A stretch of DNA of 15,229 bases from Candidatus Phycorickettsia trachydisci (GTDB lineage Bacteria; Pseudomonadota; Alphaproteobacteria; Rickettsiales; Rickettsiaceae). Positions 1 through 6,637 of the stretch are shown here, in pieces. The position numbers and the translations under genes are program-made. The stretch covers positions 1 through 15,229 of the forward strand of contig CAMCJU010000008.1 of NCBI GenBank assembly GCA_945875085.1, given 5' to 3'. The notes below the pieces were generated by a model, which did no database searches, was not told where the DNA came from, and saw only the letters and a list, made by a program, of their open reading frames with translations. Position 1 is the first letter of the stretch, and each line of letters begins with the position of its first letter.

Positions 1-149
1 TGATACTTACATGAATATGAAATGTTGTTATTAGTTTTATACGTTATTTTCATCTCAATAGGATGGCATAATCCTATCTCTTTGTCCATAACGTTTTAGC
101 CTTATATCCCCATATAGTAAATTAGGGGCTTTACGGCTGCATTTGGTAA

Positions 150-302
150 TATTCTTCAATAGTGCCCAATAAGAATCCAGGATTTTGGGGCGCTCCTAAC
201 AAACAAATAAGCGAGCTTTGCAAAAATAAGATGAAAGAAGTATACCAGCTATCCGAAAACAATAAATGGGGGGAAATACCATCAGATGACATCAACCCTT
301 AA
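150..302 (+). pseudogene. Coding remnant, about 50 codons, stop-interrupted upstream
   Basis: The frame whose codons start at multiples of 3 is open from 150 to the TAA at 300-302. It reads like real protein, including the stretch NKNPGFWGAPNKQISELCKN and a C-terminus ending PSDDINP. Possible internal starts are GTG at 162 and ATG at 231; neither has a convincing ribosome binding site. Upstream the same frame has stops at 147 (TAA), 123 (TAG) and 69 (TAA), with protein-like sequence between some of them, so a decayed gene is likelier than a small intact one. I do not recognise the family. A chance open frame cannot be excluded. Confidence 0.3.
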
Positions 303-354
303 GGGCGCTACATTTAGCTATAAAAAACCTTATATTAGCTAAAATAGCCCTTAA
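299..354. repeat. 56-nt two-part stem-loop (nested inverted repeat)
   Basis: The outer arms TTAAGGGC (299-306) and GCCCTTAA (347-354) are perfect complements. The inner arms TTTAGCTA (313-320) and TAGCTAAA (336-343) are also perfect complements. A 6-nt/3-nt internal bulge separates them and the loop is about 15 nt. The left arm begins at the stop codon of the remnant frame ending at 302. No T-tract follows on either strand, so it is not a textbook intrinsic terminator. It could be a degenerate terminator, a palindromic repeat element or a structured RNA. Confidence 0.6.
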
Positions 355-576
355 ACTACTTTAATTTAACAAGGTAAATGCAAGGCTCTAGCAGCCCATA
401 AGCCTTGGCGGTTTGGGCCTTTGGCAGCCCCCCCAAAAGTCAAAACAAAGTCAGCCCAGCGACGATGGCTTTATATATGTATACACACCAACGCTATTGA
501 TCCAAGCCGCCAGGTCATGGAACCAATGGATCATAAAAGCCCAAGGTCTCCTGCAAGTTGCGCATCACTTAGCAAA

Positions 577-1146
577 TCATTCTGGGGAGAGCACATCAGC
601 GCCTTGGCCTTCTACGCCATCTTGCTTAGCTAGCGCCAAAAATGACACACTTTTCATGAGTTTTTCATAATCAAGTCTATCCTCTTCCGACAAATGAACT
701 GGGGGGAGCGCATTACCACAAGACAACAATTTATTAATACATACCTCATTGCCCCCCAAGCTCTTTAGCTCAGCCAGCTTCTCCTCACAAAAATTTATCG
801 TGAGAACTTTGGGCGTTTCAAGCAATAAAACTCGGCAAAAGTAGTCCAGCCCAGACGAAGATAATAATTCTTGGCTAGAGTCAACATCATCAAGATTAAG
901 CCAAATCGTTACGTCCACTAAATTTAGCGTCTTAATATAACACTTAGAATCAATTATCGCTTTTAGTATTATTTCAAGAGCGTCCTGATCTAGTAGGGAT
1001 TTTCGCAAGGAGAGAGTCTCAATAAGGCCTTCAGATATTAAACTAGCGATACTTTGAGCAATATTTTGCGTAACTACAGTGTCTTGCAGCAAGAAATCTA
1101 TAGATGGATTCACATTGCCTTTATTATTGATAACCCGCTGAACCAT
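577..1146 (-). CDS. Leucine-rich-repeat-like protein, probably 5'-truncated
   Basis: This is an unrecognised protein of 189 residues from ATG 1146. Residues about 41-68 and 71-80 follow the 28-residue ribonuclease-inhibitor type LRR spacing: LIETLSLRKSLLDQDALEII, an amphipathic stretch, then IKTLNL. More degenerate copies lie at about 13-40 and 111-125. The C-terminal 40 residues are charged and not repeat-like. ATG 1146 has no Shine-Dalgarno sequence, and protein-like LRR residues (LQNLSNRALPERHFQYM) continue upstream in frame to an in-frame TGA at 1213-1215. The true start may therefore be lost, with the promoter and ribosome binding site stranded at 1296-1355 in another frame. LRR proteins usually bind other proteins; in intracellular bacteria they are often host-directed, but that role is only inference. 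The remaining frame is intact, so expression from ATG 1146 or another start remains possible. Confidence 0.5.
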   Translation of the reverse strand: MVQRVINNKGNVNPSIDFLLQDTVVTQNIAQSIASLISEGLIETLSLRKSLLDQDALEIILKAIIDSKCYIKTLNLVDVTIWLNLDDVDSSQELLSSSGLDYFCRVLLLETPKVLTINFCEEKLAELKSLGGNEVCINKLLSCGNALPPVHLSEEDRLDYEKLMKSVSFLALAKQDGVEGQGADVLSPE

Positions 1147-1235
1147 ATATTGGAAATGCCGCTCTGGAAGAGCTCGGTTAGATAGATTTTGCAGCGAAGC
1201 GTCGTGAGGAAATCAAAATCTCCTATTTCGAAAAC

Positions 1236-1289
1236 TCAAAATATTTGCCTTATCGCTATTTGCTCTGACGATAAAGCAGATGCTTTCAT
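1236..1289 (-). pseudogene. 17-codon ORF with strong ribosome binding site (orphan 5' end or leader)
   Basis: ATG at 1289 is preceded by AAAGGA (1301-1296) at 6-nt spacing, the best ribosome binding site in this part of the window. It lies about 31 nt downstream of the expected start of the promoter at 1327-1355. It encodes MKASALSSEQIAIRQIF and stops at TGA 1236-1238. After the stop the frame stays open to about 1123 but is not the frame of the LRR-like ORF. The likeliest reading is the original 5' end of the LRR-like gene, separated by a nonsense codon and frameshift. A leader peptide is the alternative. Confidence 0.4.
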
Positions 1290-1313
1290 ATAATTTCCTT
1301 TATATTTTTAAGT

Positions 1314-1330
1314 TGATATCACAAATATCA
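1314..1330. promoter_or_regulatory. Operator-like dyad over -10 and start site
   Basis: TGATAT-CACAA-ATATCA is a perfect 6-bp inverted repeat with a 5-bp centre. It overlaps four bases of the -10 hexamer and the predicted transcription start (about 1320), a position typical of repressor sites. No regulator is encoded next to it in the window. In AT-rich DNA a short dyad can arise by chance. Confidence 0.3.
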
Positions 1331-1355
1331 TAGTAGAAAATAATATATAAGTCAA
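1327..1355 (-). promoter_or_regulatory. Near-consensus sigma70-type promoter
   Basis: On the minus strand, TTGACT (1355-1350) is followed by a 17-bp spacer and TATGAT (1332-1327). Each hexamer has five of six consensus bases. Transcription should begin near 1320 and reach the AAAGGA/ATG at 1301-1287. It lies just past the stop of the 459-residue gene (1377), so it gives the downstream ORF its own transcription unit. Confidence 0.6.
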
Positions 1356-1376
1356 CATCTCTATGTCCAGAGTATT

Positions 1377-2756
1377 CTACATCGAGCGTATGATAGGGCC
1401 CTTTACCTTATGATGTTGTCTTGCTGCCGCATGTTTGAGAGTATTTTTTGCAGACATAGCGCTTAGATCGGCCACTAGCTTACCGGCTTTTTCGTTAGTC
1501 TGCGCATCGAAGGTATTTTTTAGCGCTGCGCGGGTTTGCGCCTTTTGGCTTGGCGCTGATGTCATATATTGAACAGAAGCGGCTATGACCTTGTGGCTCT
1601 TGAGCCCTTCATAAACAGCTCTGCTATGCTTGGCTTGATCAACCAAGCTTTTTGTACCTTGGTAGTCTACGCCCAATTCATTGATAAGCTCATTTCTCTT
1701 TATCTTGGAGTGTTCAATTTTGCCCCACTTCCCTATCCGGCGCCCACTAAGAGCCGCATCCGTCTCCAAAGCCATAGCATCTGCAACCCTTGCCAAGGTG
1801 CCATCATCGCTAATTTCTGGCTCCATTAACTCGTGCACATGCTCAATAACTTCAGCCAAAGGATTGCTAAAAATAACATCCATCATACCTTGGGCAAAGA
1901 CCTTAGGCGTATTAAATTTGGTGGTTTTTAATCTCACATTCTTGCGCTCTGGCGGGCTAACCAAATTCAGCTCTGGCATTAATTGATTTAACCTATCGCC
2001 ATACTTGGCAACTTTGATCCGATCAGTCTTTATCTCCTCTAGCAGCTTGTTTTGCGTTGCAAACTTTGCAGCAGTATGGTGTTTATAGCAATCTATACCA
2101 ACGCCGCTAAATCTTAATGCTATTGCGATACTGTTGCCAATTGGGTTATGGGCAAAATTTAATGACTTTTGCACGATAACTATAGGTATCTTAACTAGCT
2201 TGCTTCTAAAGAGCCTACCAACTGGACTATCGAGCATTTTTTGCATCGACCTTGTAGCGGCAAATTTTTTGAAAATTGGCGCTTTTGCGATGAACTTTGC
2301 CGCCGTATAAGCAAGACCTACAGAAGCAAGAGCAACTCCAACAGGATTTGCGGCTAAAGCTAAAATAATGCTGGCGGTAGCTAAAGAAAATACCAGATCA
2401 GTATAAGGATTAACCACAAACCTTAGTAACCTTGCAGCCATAGAGCGTTTTTTCTTAAAGACCTGCTGAGGTAACTCTTGCTGATCATTGGCGCTTTGCT
2501 CATGAAGCGCTGCTGCTTGCTGGAAATAATCTAGCGATGTTTTTTTAGGCAATAAATCTTCGTAAGTACGGCTTCTTGAAGGCGCATTGATATCTTTCAT
2601 AGCGTTAATCAGATCGCGGAACTCCCTTGCCTTATTTTTTAAATCATCATCTTGGGCTGCTGCCAAAGCATAATTTTTGATATCCTCTTGCTTAAGATAA
2701 AAATTTTGCTTAAATATAGCCTTGTTTTTTTTATAATGTTTTTTTGTTCTGCTCAT
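1377..2756 (-). CDS. Unknown basic protein with hydrophobic central region (459 aa)
   Basis: I do not recognise the family. The start is strongly basic (SRTKKHYKKNKAIFK), followed by a charged, probably helical region to about residue 110. A hydrophobic block at about 115-157 could form two membrane segments or a hairpin (ILALAANPVGVALASVGLAY). A second hydrophobic block covers about 190-221. The rest, about 225-459, is Lys/Ala-rich and probably helical, ending in the basic tail RQHHKVKGPIIRSM. There is no N-terminal signal peptide. ATG 2756 is the first start and lacks a clear ribosome binding site in a very AT-rich leader. The protein lies alone, divergent from ettA. A basic, unstructured-looking C-terminus with central membrane segments is compatible with a secreted effector of an intracellular bacterium, but nothing in the sequence proves this. 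Confidence 0.75.
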   Translation of the reverse strand: MSRTKKHYKKNKAIFKQNFYLKQEDIKNYALAAAQDDDLKNKAREFRDLINAMKDINAPSRSRTYEDLLPKKTSLDYFQQAAALHEQSANDQQELPQQVFKKKRSMAARLLRFVVNPYTDLVFSLATASIILALAANPVGVALASVGLAYTAAKFIAKAPIFKKFAATRSMQKMLDSPVGRLFRSKLVKIPIVIVQKSLNFAHNPIGNSIAIALRFSGVGIDCYKHHTAAKFATQNKLLEEIKTDRIKVAKYGDRLNQLMPELNLVSPPERKNVRLKTTKFNTPKVFAQGMMDVIFSNPLAEVIEHVHELMEPEISDDGTLARVADAMALETDAALSGRRIGKWGKIEHSKIKRNELINELGVDYQGTKSLVDQAKHSRAVYEGLKSHKVIAASVQYMTSAPSQKAQTRAALKNTFDAQTNEKAGKLVADLSAMSAKNTLKHAAARQHHKVKGPIIRSM

Positions 2757-2857
2757 AAAATTTTAAAAATCAATAATATATTAATAGTATCAAACTTAAA
2801 TGATAATTTAATATAATTAATTAATAAATAGTAATGATTTAAAATTTCGTTGTATAG

Positions 2858-2886
2858 TTGCTTGATTTTCAAGTTGAAATAAGCAA
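2858..2886. promoter_or_regulatory. 29-nt imperfect inverted repeat in divergent spacer
   Basis: The left arm TTGCTTgATTTtCAA pairs with the right arm TTGAAATAAGCAA around a single central G, with only two unpaired bases. Three further bases (ATA) match outside each arm after one mismatch. It lies 61 bp before the ettA ATG and 102 bp before the start of the divergent 459-residue gene, so it could be an operator for either. No T-tract supports a terminator. Confidence 0.4.
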
Positions 2887-2946
2887 GTATTTAGCTTAAA
2901 CTAATATGATCTGAATTCTTAAAAATATAATAAAAAGTATGTGCTT

Positions 2947-4611
2947 ATGACCAATTATATCGCTTCCATCAAGGGCTTAACAAAGAAAATAAACGGCAAA
3001 GAGATAATTAAAGAGACCTGGCTATCCTTTTTACCAAAAGCAAAAATTGGCATCATCGGACCTAACGGAGCTGGCAAATCTACGCTACTTAAAATCATAG
3101 CTGGAATTGACAAAGATTATGACGGAGAATTTTGGATGCAAGATGGCACAAAAGTTGGCTACCTGGCGCAAGAACCAAAACTCGACGAGACTAAGAATGT
3201 TTTTGAAAATATTCTGCAAGGCATTAAAGAAAAAAAGGACTTAATGGATCAGTTCAACATAGTTAGTGAAAAATTTGCCTATGTTACTGATGATGATGAA
3301 ATGAATGCACTAATTCAAGAGCAGGGAAGACTCCAAGACAGCATCGAAGCAATTGATGGCTGGAACTTTGAGCGCGAAGCAGATATTGCGATGCAGGCTT
3401 TGCGCTGCCCGCCAAAAGAAGCTTCAATCAAAGATATATCAGGAGGAGAAAAGCGCAGAGTCGCGCTATGTAAACTATTGCTAGAAAAGCCAGGCATTCT
3501 CCTTCTAGACGAGCCTACCAACCACCTAGACTCCGAGTCTGTTTCATGGCTCGAGCACTTTTTAAAAGATTATCAAGGCATGGTCGCAACCATTACCCAC
3601 GATAGGTATTTTTTAGATAACGTAGCCGAATGGATTTTAGAAATTGATCGAGGCCATTGTATTCCGTGGCAATCTAATTATTCAAGTTGGCTAGAGCTAA
3701 AGCAAAAAAAACTAGCTCTAGAAGAAAAGGAAGAATCCTCAAGACAAAAAGAGCTAGCTCGTGAGCTTGAATGGATCCGCCAATCCCCTAAAGCAAGACA
3801 ATCAAAAAGCAAAGCCAGAATTCAAAATTATCAAGAGTTACTGGGCAAGCAACGCGACAAAATGATCAGCAGTCCGCAAATTATCATTCCCCATGGACCA
3901 AAACTTGGCGACATGGTAATTGAGGCGCAAAACGTTTCAAAATCATTTAACGACAAGCATCTGCTGAAAGATTTTAATTTTAGGATACCAGCTGGGGCAA
4001 TTGTTGGCATTGTTGGACCAAATGGCGCTGGCAAAACCACCTTTTTTAAAATGATCACCGGACAAGAGGCCCCCGATAGCGGCAAGTTCTTGGTGGGAGC
4101 TTCTGTGAAAATTGGCATCGTTGATCAAACCAGGGAGCACCTAAACGATAGCAAGACAGTATGGGAGGAAATTTCCGATGGCTTAGACGAGATGAATTTA
4201 GGAGAATTTACCCTAAAAAGCAGAGCCTACTGCGCGGCATTTAATTTCAAAGGTAGCGATCAGCAAAAAAAGATTGGCGGGCTATCTGGAGGAGAGCGCA
4301 ATCGCGTTCATATAGCCAAACTGCTAAAATCAGGTGCTAATGTTTTGTTACTTGACGAGCCATCGAACGATTTAGATGTTGATACGCTGCGCGCTCTAGA
4401 AGATGCCATCTTAGAATTTGCTGGATGCGTCTTGGTCATAAGTCACGATAGGTGGTTTTTAGATCGCATCGCAACGCACATCATTGCCTTTGATGAGCCC
4501 GGAAACGCCCAATGGTTTGAGGGCAACTATCAAGACTACTGCAATTACATGACCCAAGTGCAAGGGCGCGACTTATCTGAAGCAAGATACAAGCATAAAA
4601 AACTAATTTGA
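2947..4611 (+). CDS. ettA: ABC-F ATPase EttA, energy-dependent translational throttle
   Basis: A soluble protein with two ABC ATPase domains and no membrane domain. EttA binds the ribosomal E site and gates entry into elongation according to ATP/ADP level. Seen here: Walker A motifs GPNGAGKS (38-45) and GPNGAGKT (357-364), signatures SGGEKRR (about 165) and LSGGERNR (about 446), Walker B LLLDEP (185 and 467), and switch histidines in ITHDR and ISHDR. The insertion between the first Walker A and signature (about 95-150, with EQGRLQDSIEAIDG) matches the EttA arm rather than Uup or YheS. The length of 554 residues is close to E. coli EttA (555). ATG 2947 is preferred to GTG 2941, two codons upstream, because it gives the family-like start MTNYIASIKGLTK; the ribosome binding site is weak for both. 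The C-terminal tail (ARYKHKKLI) is shorter and more degenerate than usual. Its stop overlaps the convergent gene by 9 nt. Confidence 0.93.
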   Translation: MTNYIASIKGLTKKINGKEIIKETWLSFLPKAKIGIIGPNGAGKSTLLKIIAGIDKDYDGEFWMQDGTKVGYLAQEPKLDETKNVFENILQGIKEKKDLMDQFNIVSEKFAYVTDDDEMNALIQEQGRLQDSIEAIDGWNFEREADIAMQALRCPPKEASIKDISGGEKRRVALCKLLLEKPGILLLDEPTNHLDSESVSWLEHFLKDYQGMVATITHDRYFLDNVAEWILEIDRGHCIPWQSNYSSWLELKQKKLALEEKEESSRQKELARELEWIRQSPKARQSKSKARIQNYQELLGKQRDKMISSPQIIIPHGPKLGDMVIEAQNVSKSFNDKHLLKDFNFRIPAGAIVGIVGPNGAGKTTFFKMITGQEAPDSGKFLVGASVKIGIVDQTREHLNDSKTVWEEISDGLDEMNLGEFTLKSRAYCAAFNFKGSDQQKKIGGLSGGERNRVHIAKLLKSGANVLLLDEPSNDLDVDTLRALEDAILEFAGCVLVISHDRWFLDRIATHIIAFDEPGNAQWFEGNYQDYCNYMTQVQGRDLSEARYKHKKLI

Positions 4612-5133
4612 AGATGCTTTTGAAGAAGCTGGAGTTTGGACTTTAGTTTTAACATGCCTCCAAGGCAAATCTCTGTTTAAAGTCGGCGCCTTCAAAGCAC
4701 CTGAACATTTTGCTTTATTCCACTGTGCTTTCTTGCTTTTGTAAATTTTATCACTATACTCTACTTTAAAAGTATCTTGTATCTGGCCTATCTTACGCTG
4801 CAAATAGCTACAATCTTTGAACTGATGAGTATGTATTGATCCATCATCATGTTTATACAAGTTATATGACATTTCTTTTGTTTTTGGCTTGCTCTGGCAT
4901 TGACTTACTATGCCCTCAAGAGATATTGCCAAAATCTGCCAAAGTTGCTCTATATTTGTTTTTTGCAAGCCCCACTCTCCTGCCTGAGAAGCGCAATTAG
5001 TATTAGCCTGGGCGCTAGGATTGGCGGCTCTATGAGCGCCAGAGCTACTTAAGGCAGCGTAAGAGTTGCAAGCAAGAGACAATGCACAAGAAGCAAATAT
5101 AACTTTTATAAATTTTTTAAAAATAGACATCAT
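4603..5133 (-). CDS. Small exported four-cysteine protein, unknown function
   Basis: A 176-residue protein with a clear N-terminal export signal: MMSIFKKFIK, a hydrophobic core to about residue 22, and a plausible signal peptidase I site after NSYA (26). Cys16 or Cys22 could make it a lipoprotein, but the surrounding residues fit a lipobox poorly. The mature part has cysteines at 47, 79, 108 and 143, an even number that could form two disulfides in the periplasm. The middle is polar and helical (Gln/Lys-rich around 110-140) and the tail is Ser/Ala/Lys-rich and probably disordered. I recognise no family. ATG 5133 and ATG 5130 are adjacent, and neither has a good ribosome binding site. It converges on ettA with a 9-nt stop overlap and is followed upstream by the end of the nuo operon, so it is probably transcribed alone. 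Confidence 0.75.
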   Translation of the reverse strand: MMSIFKKFIKVIFASCALSLACNSYAALSSSGAHRAANPSAQANTNCASQAGEWGLQKTNIEQLWQILAISLEGIVSQCQSKPKTKEMSYNLYKHDDGSIHTHQFKDCSYLQRKIGQIQDTFKVEYSDKIYKSKKAQWNKAKCSGALKAPTLNRDLPWRHVKTKVQTPASSKASSN

Positions 5134-5225
5134 GGTTTTTGCAAAATAATAATTAAAAAGTCATTTTATATAATAATAGCATGAGGCAATAGCTAAATAC
5201 TTCTAAAAATAAACTAAACTATTAG

Positions 5226-5258
5226 ATATAAAAATGATGTAATGCAAAAACAACATCA
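5226..5258 (-). terminator. Weak intrinsic terminator candidate after nuoN
   Basis: Read on the minus strand 30 nt after the nuoN stop, TGATGT (5258-5253) pairs with ACATCA (5240-5235) across a 12-nt loop. TTTTTATAT follows. Position and T-tract fit the end of the nuo operon, but the stem is short and AT-rich. An imperfect direct repeat (GGCGATGTTG / GGTGATGTTG) lies at its entry. Confidence 0.35.
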
Positions 5259-5287
5259 CCTTTAGCAACATCGCCTTAAGCAAAAGC

Positions 5288-6637
5288 CTAGAGCGCAACT
5301 ACCCACCCGAAAGATACGATCAATACTCCAATCACATTTAAAACATTACAAAGCGCGCCATAAGACGAAAGCTTTGCTGGCAAGGGGATGGCAGTTGCTT
5401 GTTCCAAAAACATTAATTTGATGATGCGCAAATAATAATAAGCCGGTAATAAAGTCATGCTAGAAGCAAAGACTGCCAAATAATAATTGCCAGTTGCCAC
5501 AGTTTGGTATAGCACATAATATTTAGCAACAAAACCAAGCATTGGCGGAAAGCCCATCAAAGATAACAGGCAAATAGCCAGCAAGATGCTTTGAAACTTT
5601 GCCCGCAAGGCGAGTCCTTCAAGATCCAAGATTTGCAGAGTATCGATTTCAATGCCAAGACTGGCAAGAATGCTAAAAATCATAAAAACATTAAGAGTAT
5701 ATATCAGCAAATAAATGACTGATAATTTGTAATCTTTTGTCACTAAACAAATCAGTATATAGCCGACATTAAAGATGCTACTGTAGCCCAGAAATCTTTT
5801 GAAATTTACCTGCTTTAAAGCCCCCAAAGCACCAACTACTAACGAGGAAACAGCAGCCAAGGTAAAAAACACATCATGCAGGCTGCGCAGACGAATTATG
5901 CTAATAAGCACAGTTAGCTTGTTAATGGTCATAAAAACATTAACAGCAAAAATAGGACTTCCCTGATATACGTCGGGCAGCCACATGTGGAATGGACTTG
6001 CCCCTAGTTTAAATAGCAATCCTGTAAGTATCAACACCATAGCAAAGCTACAAACGCTACCAAGGCTAATTTTGTAGTAACTAATCGAGCCGGCAAAGCC
6101 ATACATCAGAGATATGCCAAATAACATGACGCAACTACTGATGGCCCCCAAGCAAAAATACTTCAGGCCAGCCTCAGAAGAAAGAGACGACCTGACGGCC
6201 ATACTGCTCAAAATATACGAAATTAATGCCTGGAGCTCTATTGCCATAAATAGAGTCAAAAAATCTTGCGCAGAAGTGGCGATAAATCCACCCAAAGCGC
6301 TAAAAAGAATCAACGAGACATATTCAGGCGGAAATTCTTCTAAGCGGATTTTTTGCGATATGATAAAAAAGATATTACAAGCTATACAAAATCCAAGCAA
6401 GCAGATCTGAATTTTATGCGTATGAGGTAGGTAGCCCAAGCATCCAGAACCAAGATGCATGTCACAAGGATATACATAGTATATAAATAGTATTAAGCCA
6501 GAAATCAGCAAAATTGATATCATGCTAAGACTGCGCGCTGCTAAACGCGTAAATAAATTTAATATCTGCACAAATAAAGCTATGCCAAGCAGGAAGGCCT
6601 CAGGCATCAAGGCGCTTAATTTAAGATCAAATAACAT
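5288..6637 (-). CDS. nuoN: NADH-quinone oxidoreductase subunit N
   Basis: An antiporter-like membrane subunit of complex I and one of the three proton channels in the membrane arm. It is 449 residues from ATG 6637 and mostly hydrophobic, consistent with the family's 13-14 helices. Key residues are visible: the channel Glu at 134 (FMAIELQALISY), Lys159 (EAGLKYFCLGA), Lys210 in LLFKLGASPFHMWLPDVYQG, and Lys372 in GFVAKYYV. A TTG 24 nt upstream would add eight residues. ATG 6637 is preferred because it gives the usual short lead before LMPEAFLLG and has GAAG 6 nt upstream. It overlaps the nuoM stop by 11 nt, suggesting translational coupling. It is the last gene of the operon. Confidence 0.95.
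   Translation of the reverse strand: MLFDLKLSALMPEAFLLGIALFVQILNLFTRLAARSLSMISILLISGLILFIYYVYPCDMHLGSGCLGYLPHTHKIQICLLGFCIACNIFFIISQKIRLEEFPPEYVSLILFSALGGFIATSAQDFLTLFMAIELQALISYILSSMAVRSSLSSEAGLKYFCLGAISSCVMLFGISLMYGFAGSISYYKISLGSVCSFAMVLILTGLLFKLGASPFHMWLPDVYQGSPIFAVNVFMTINKLTVLISIIRLRSLHDVFFTLAAVSSLVVGALGALKQVNFKRFLGYSSIFNVGYILICLVTKDYKLSVIYLLIYTLNVFMIFSILASLGIEIDTLQILDLEGLALRAKFQSILLAICLLSLMGFPPMLGFVAKYYVLYQTVATGNYYLAVFASSMTLLPAYYYLRIIKLMFLEQATAIPLPAKLSSYGALCNVLNVIGVLIVSFGWVVAL

Larger units (their letters stand above)
1..576. other. Mostly non-coding left flank
   Basis: No intact gene is convincing here. The stretch contains a stop-interrupted plus-strand reading frame ending at 302 and a long inverted repeat at 299-354, both listed separately. 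From 355 to 576 I see only low-quality plus-strand frames that start at weak codons without ribosome binding sites and read as low-complexity, Ser/Pro-rich peptide. No tRNA-like cloverleaf or T-loop consensus was seen. The region may be decayed coding DNA. Confidence 0.5.

Noticed and set aside
413..670. Overlapping plus-strand frames (413-670 and 421-633) as genes
   Set aside because: One starts at TTG, neither has a ribosome binding site, both read as low-complexity peptide, and they run into the 3' end of the minus-strand LRR-like ORF.
1230..1260. Programmed frameshift at the end of the 17-codon ORF (AAGG ... ATA TTT TGA resembles the prfB arrangement)
   Set aside because: A +1 shift gives only four codons (E F S K) before TAG, and the -1 frame stops at TGA 1213-1215. 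Neither joins the LRR-like ORF.
2941..2949. GTG 2941 as the ettA start
   Set aside because: It adds only two residues, and ATG 2947 fits the family's N-terminus better.
3315..4140. Minus-strand frames inside ettA
   Set aside because: They are shadows of a strongly conserved plus-strand gene and have no independent support.
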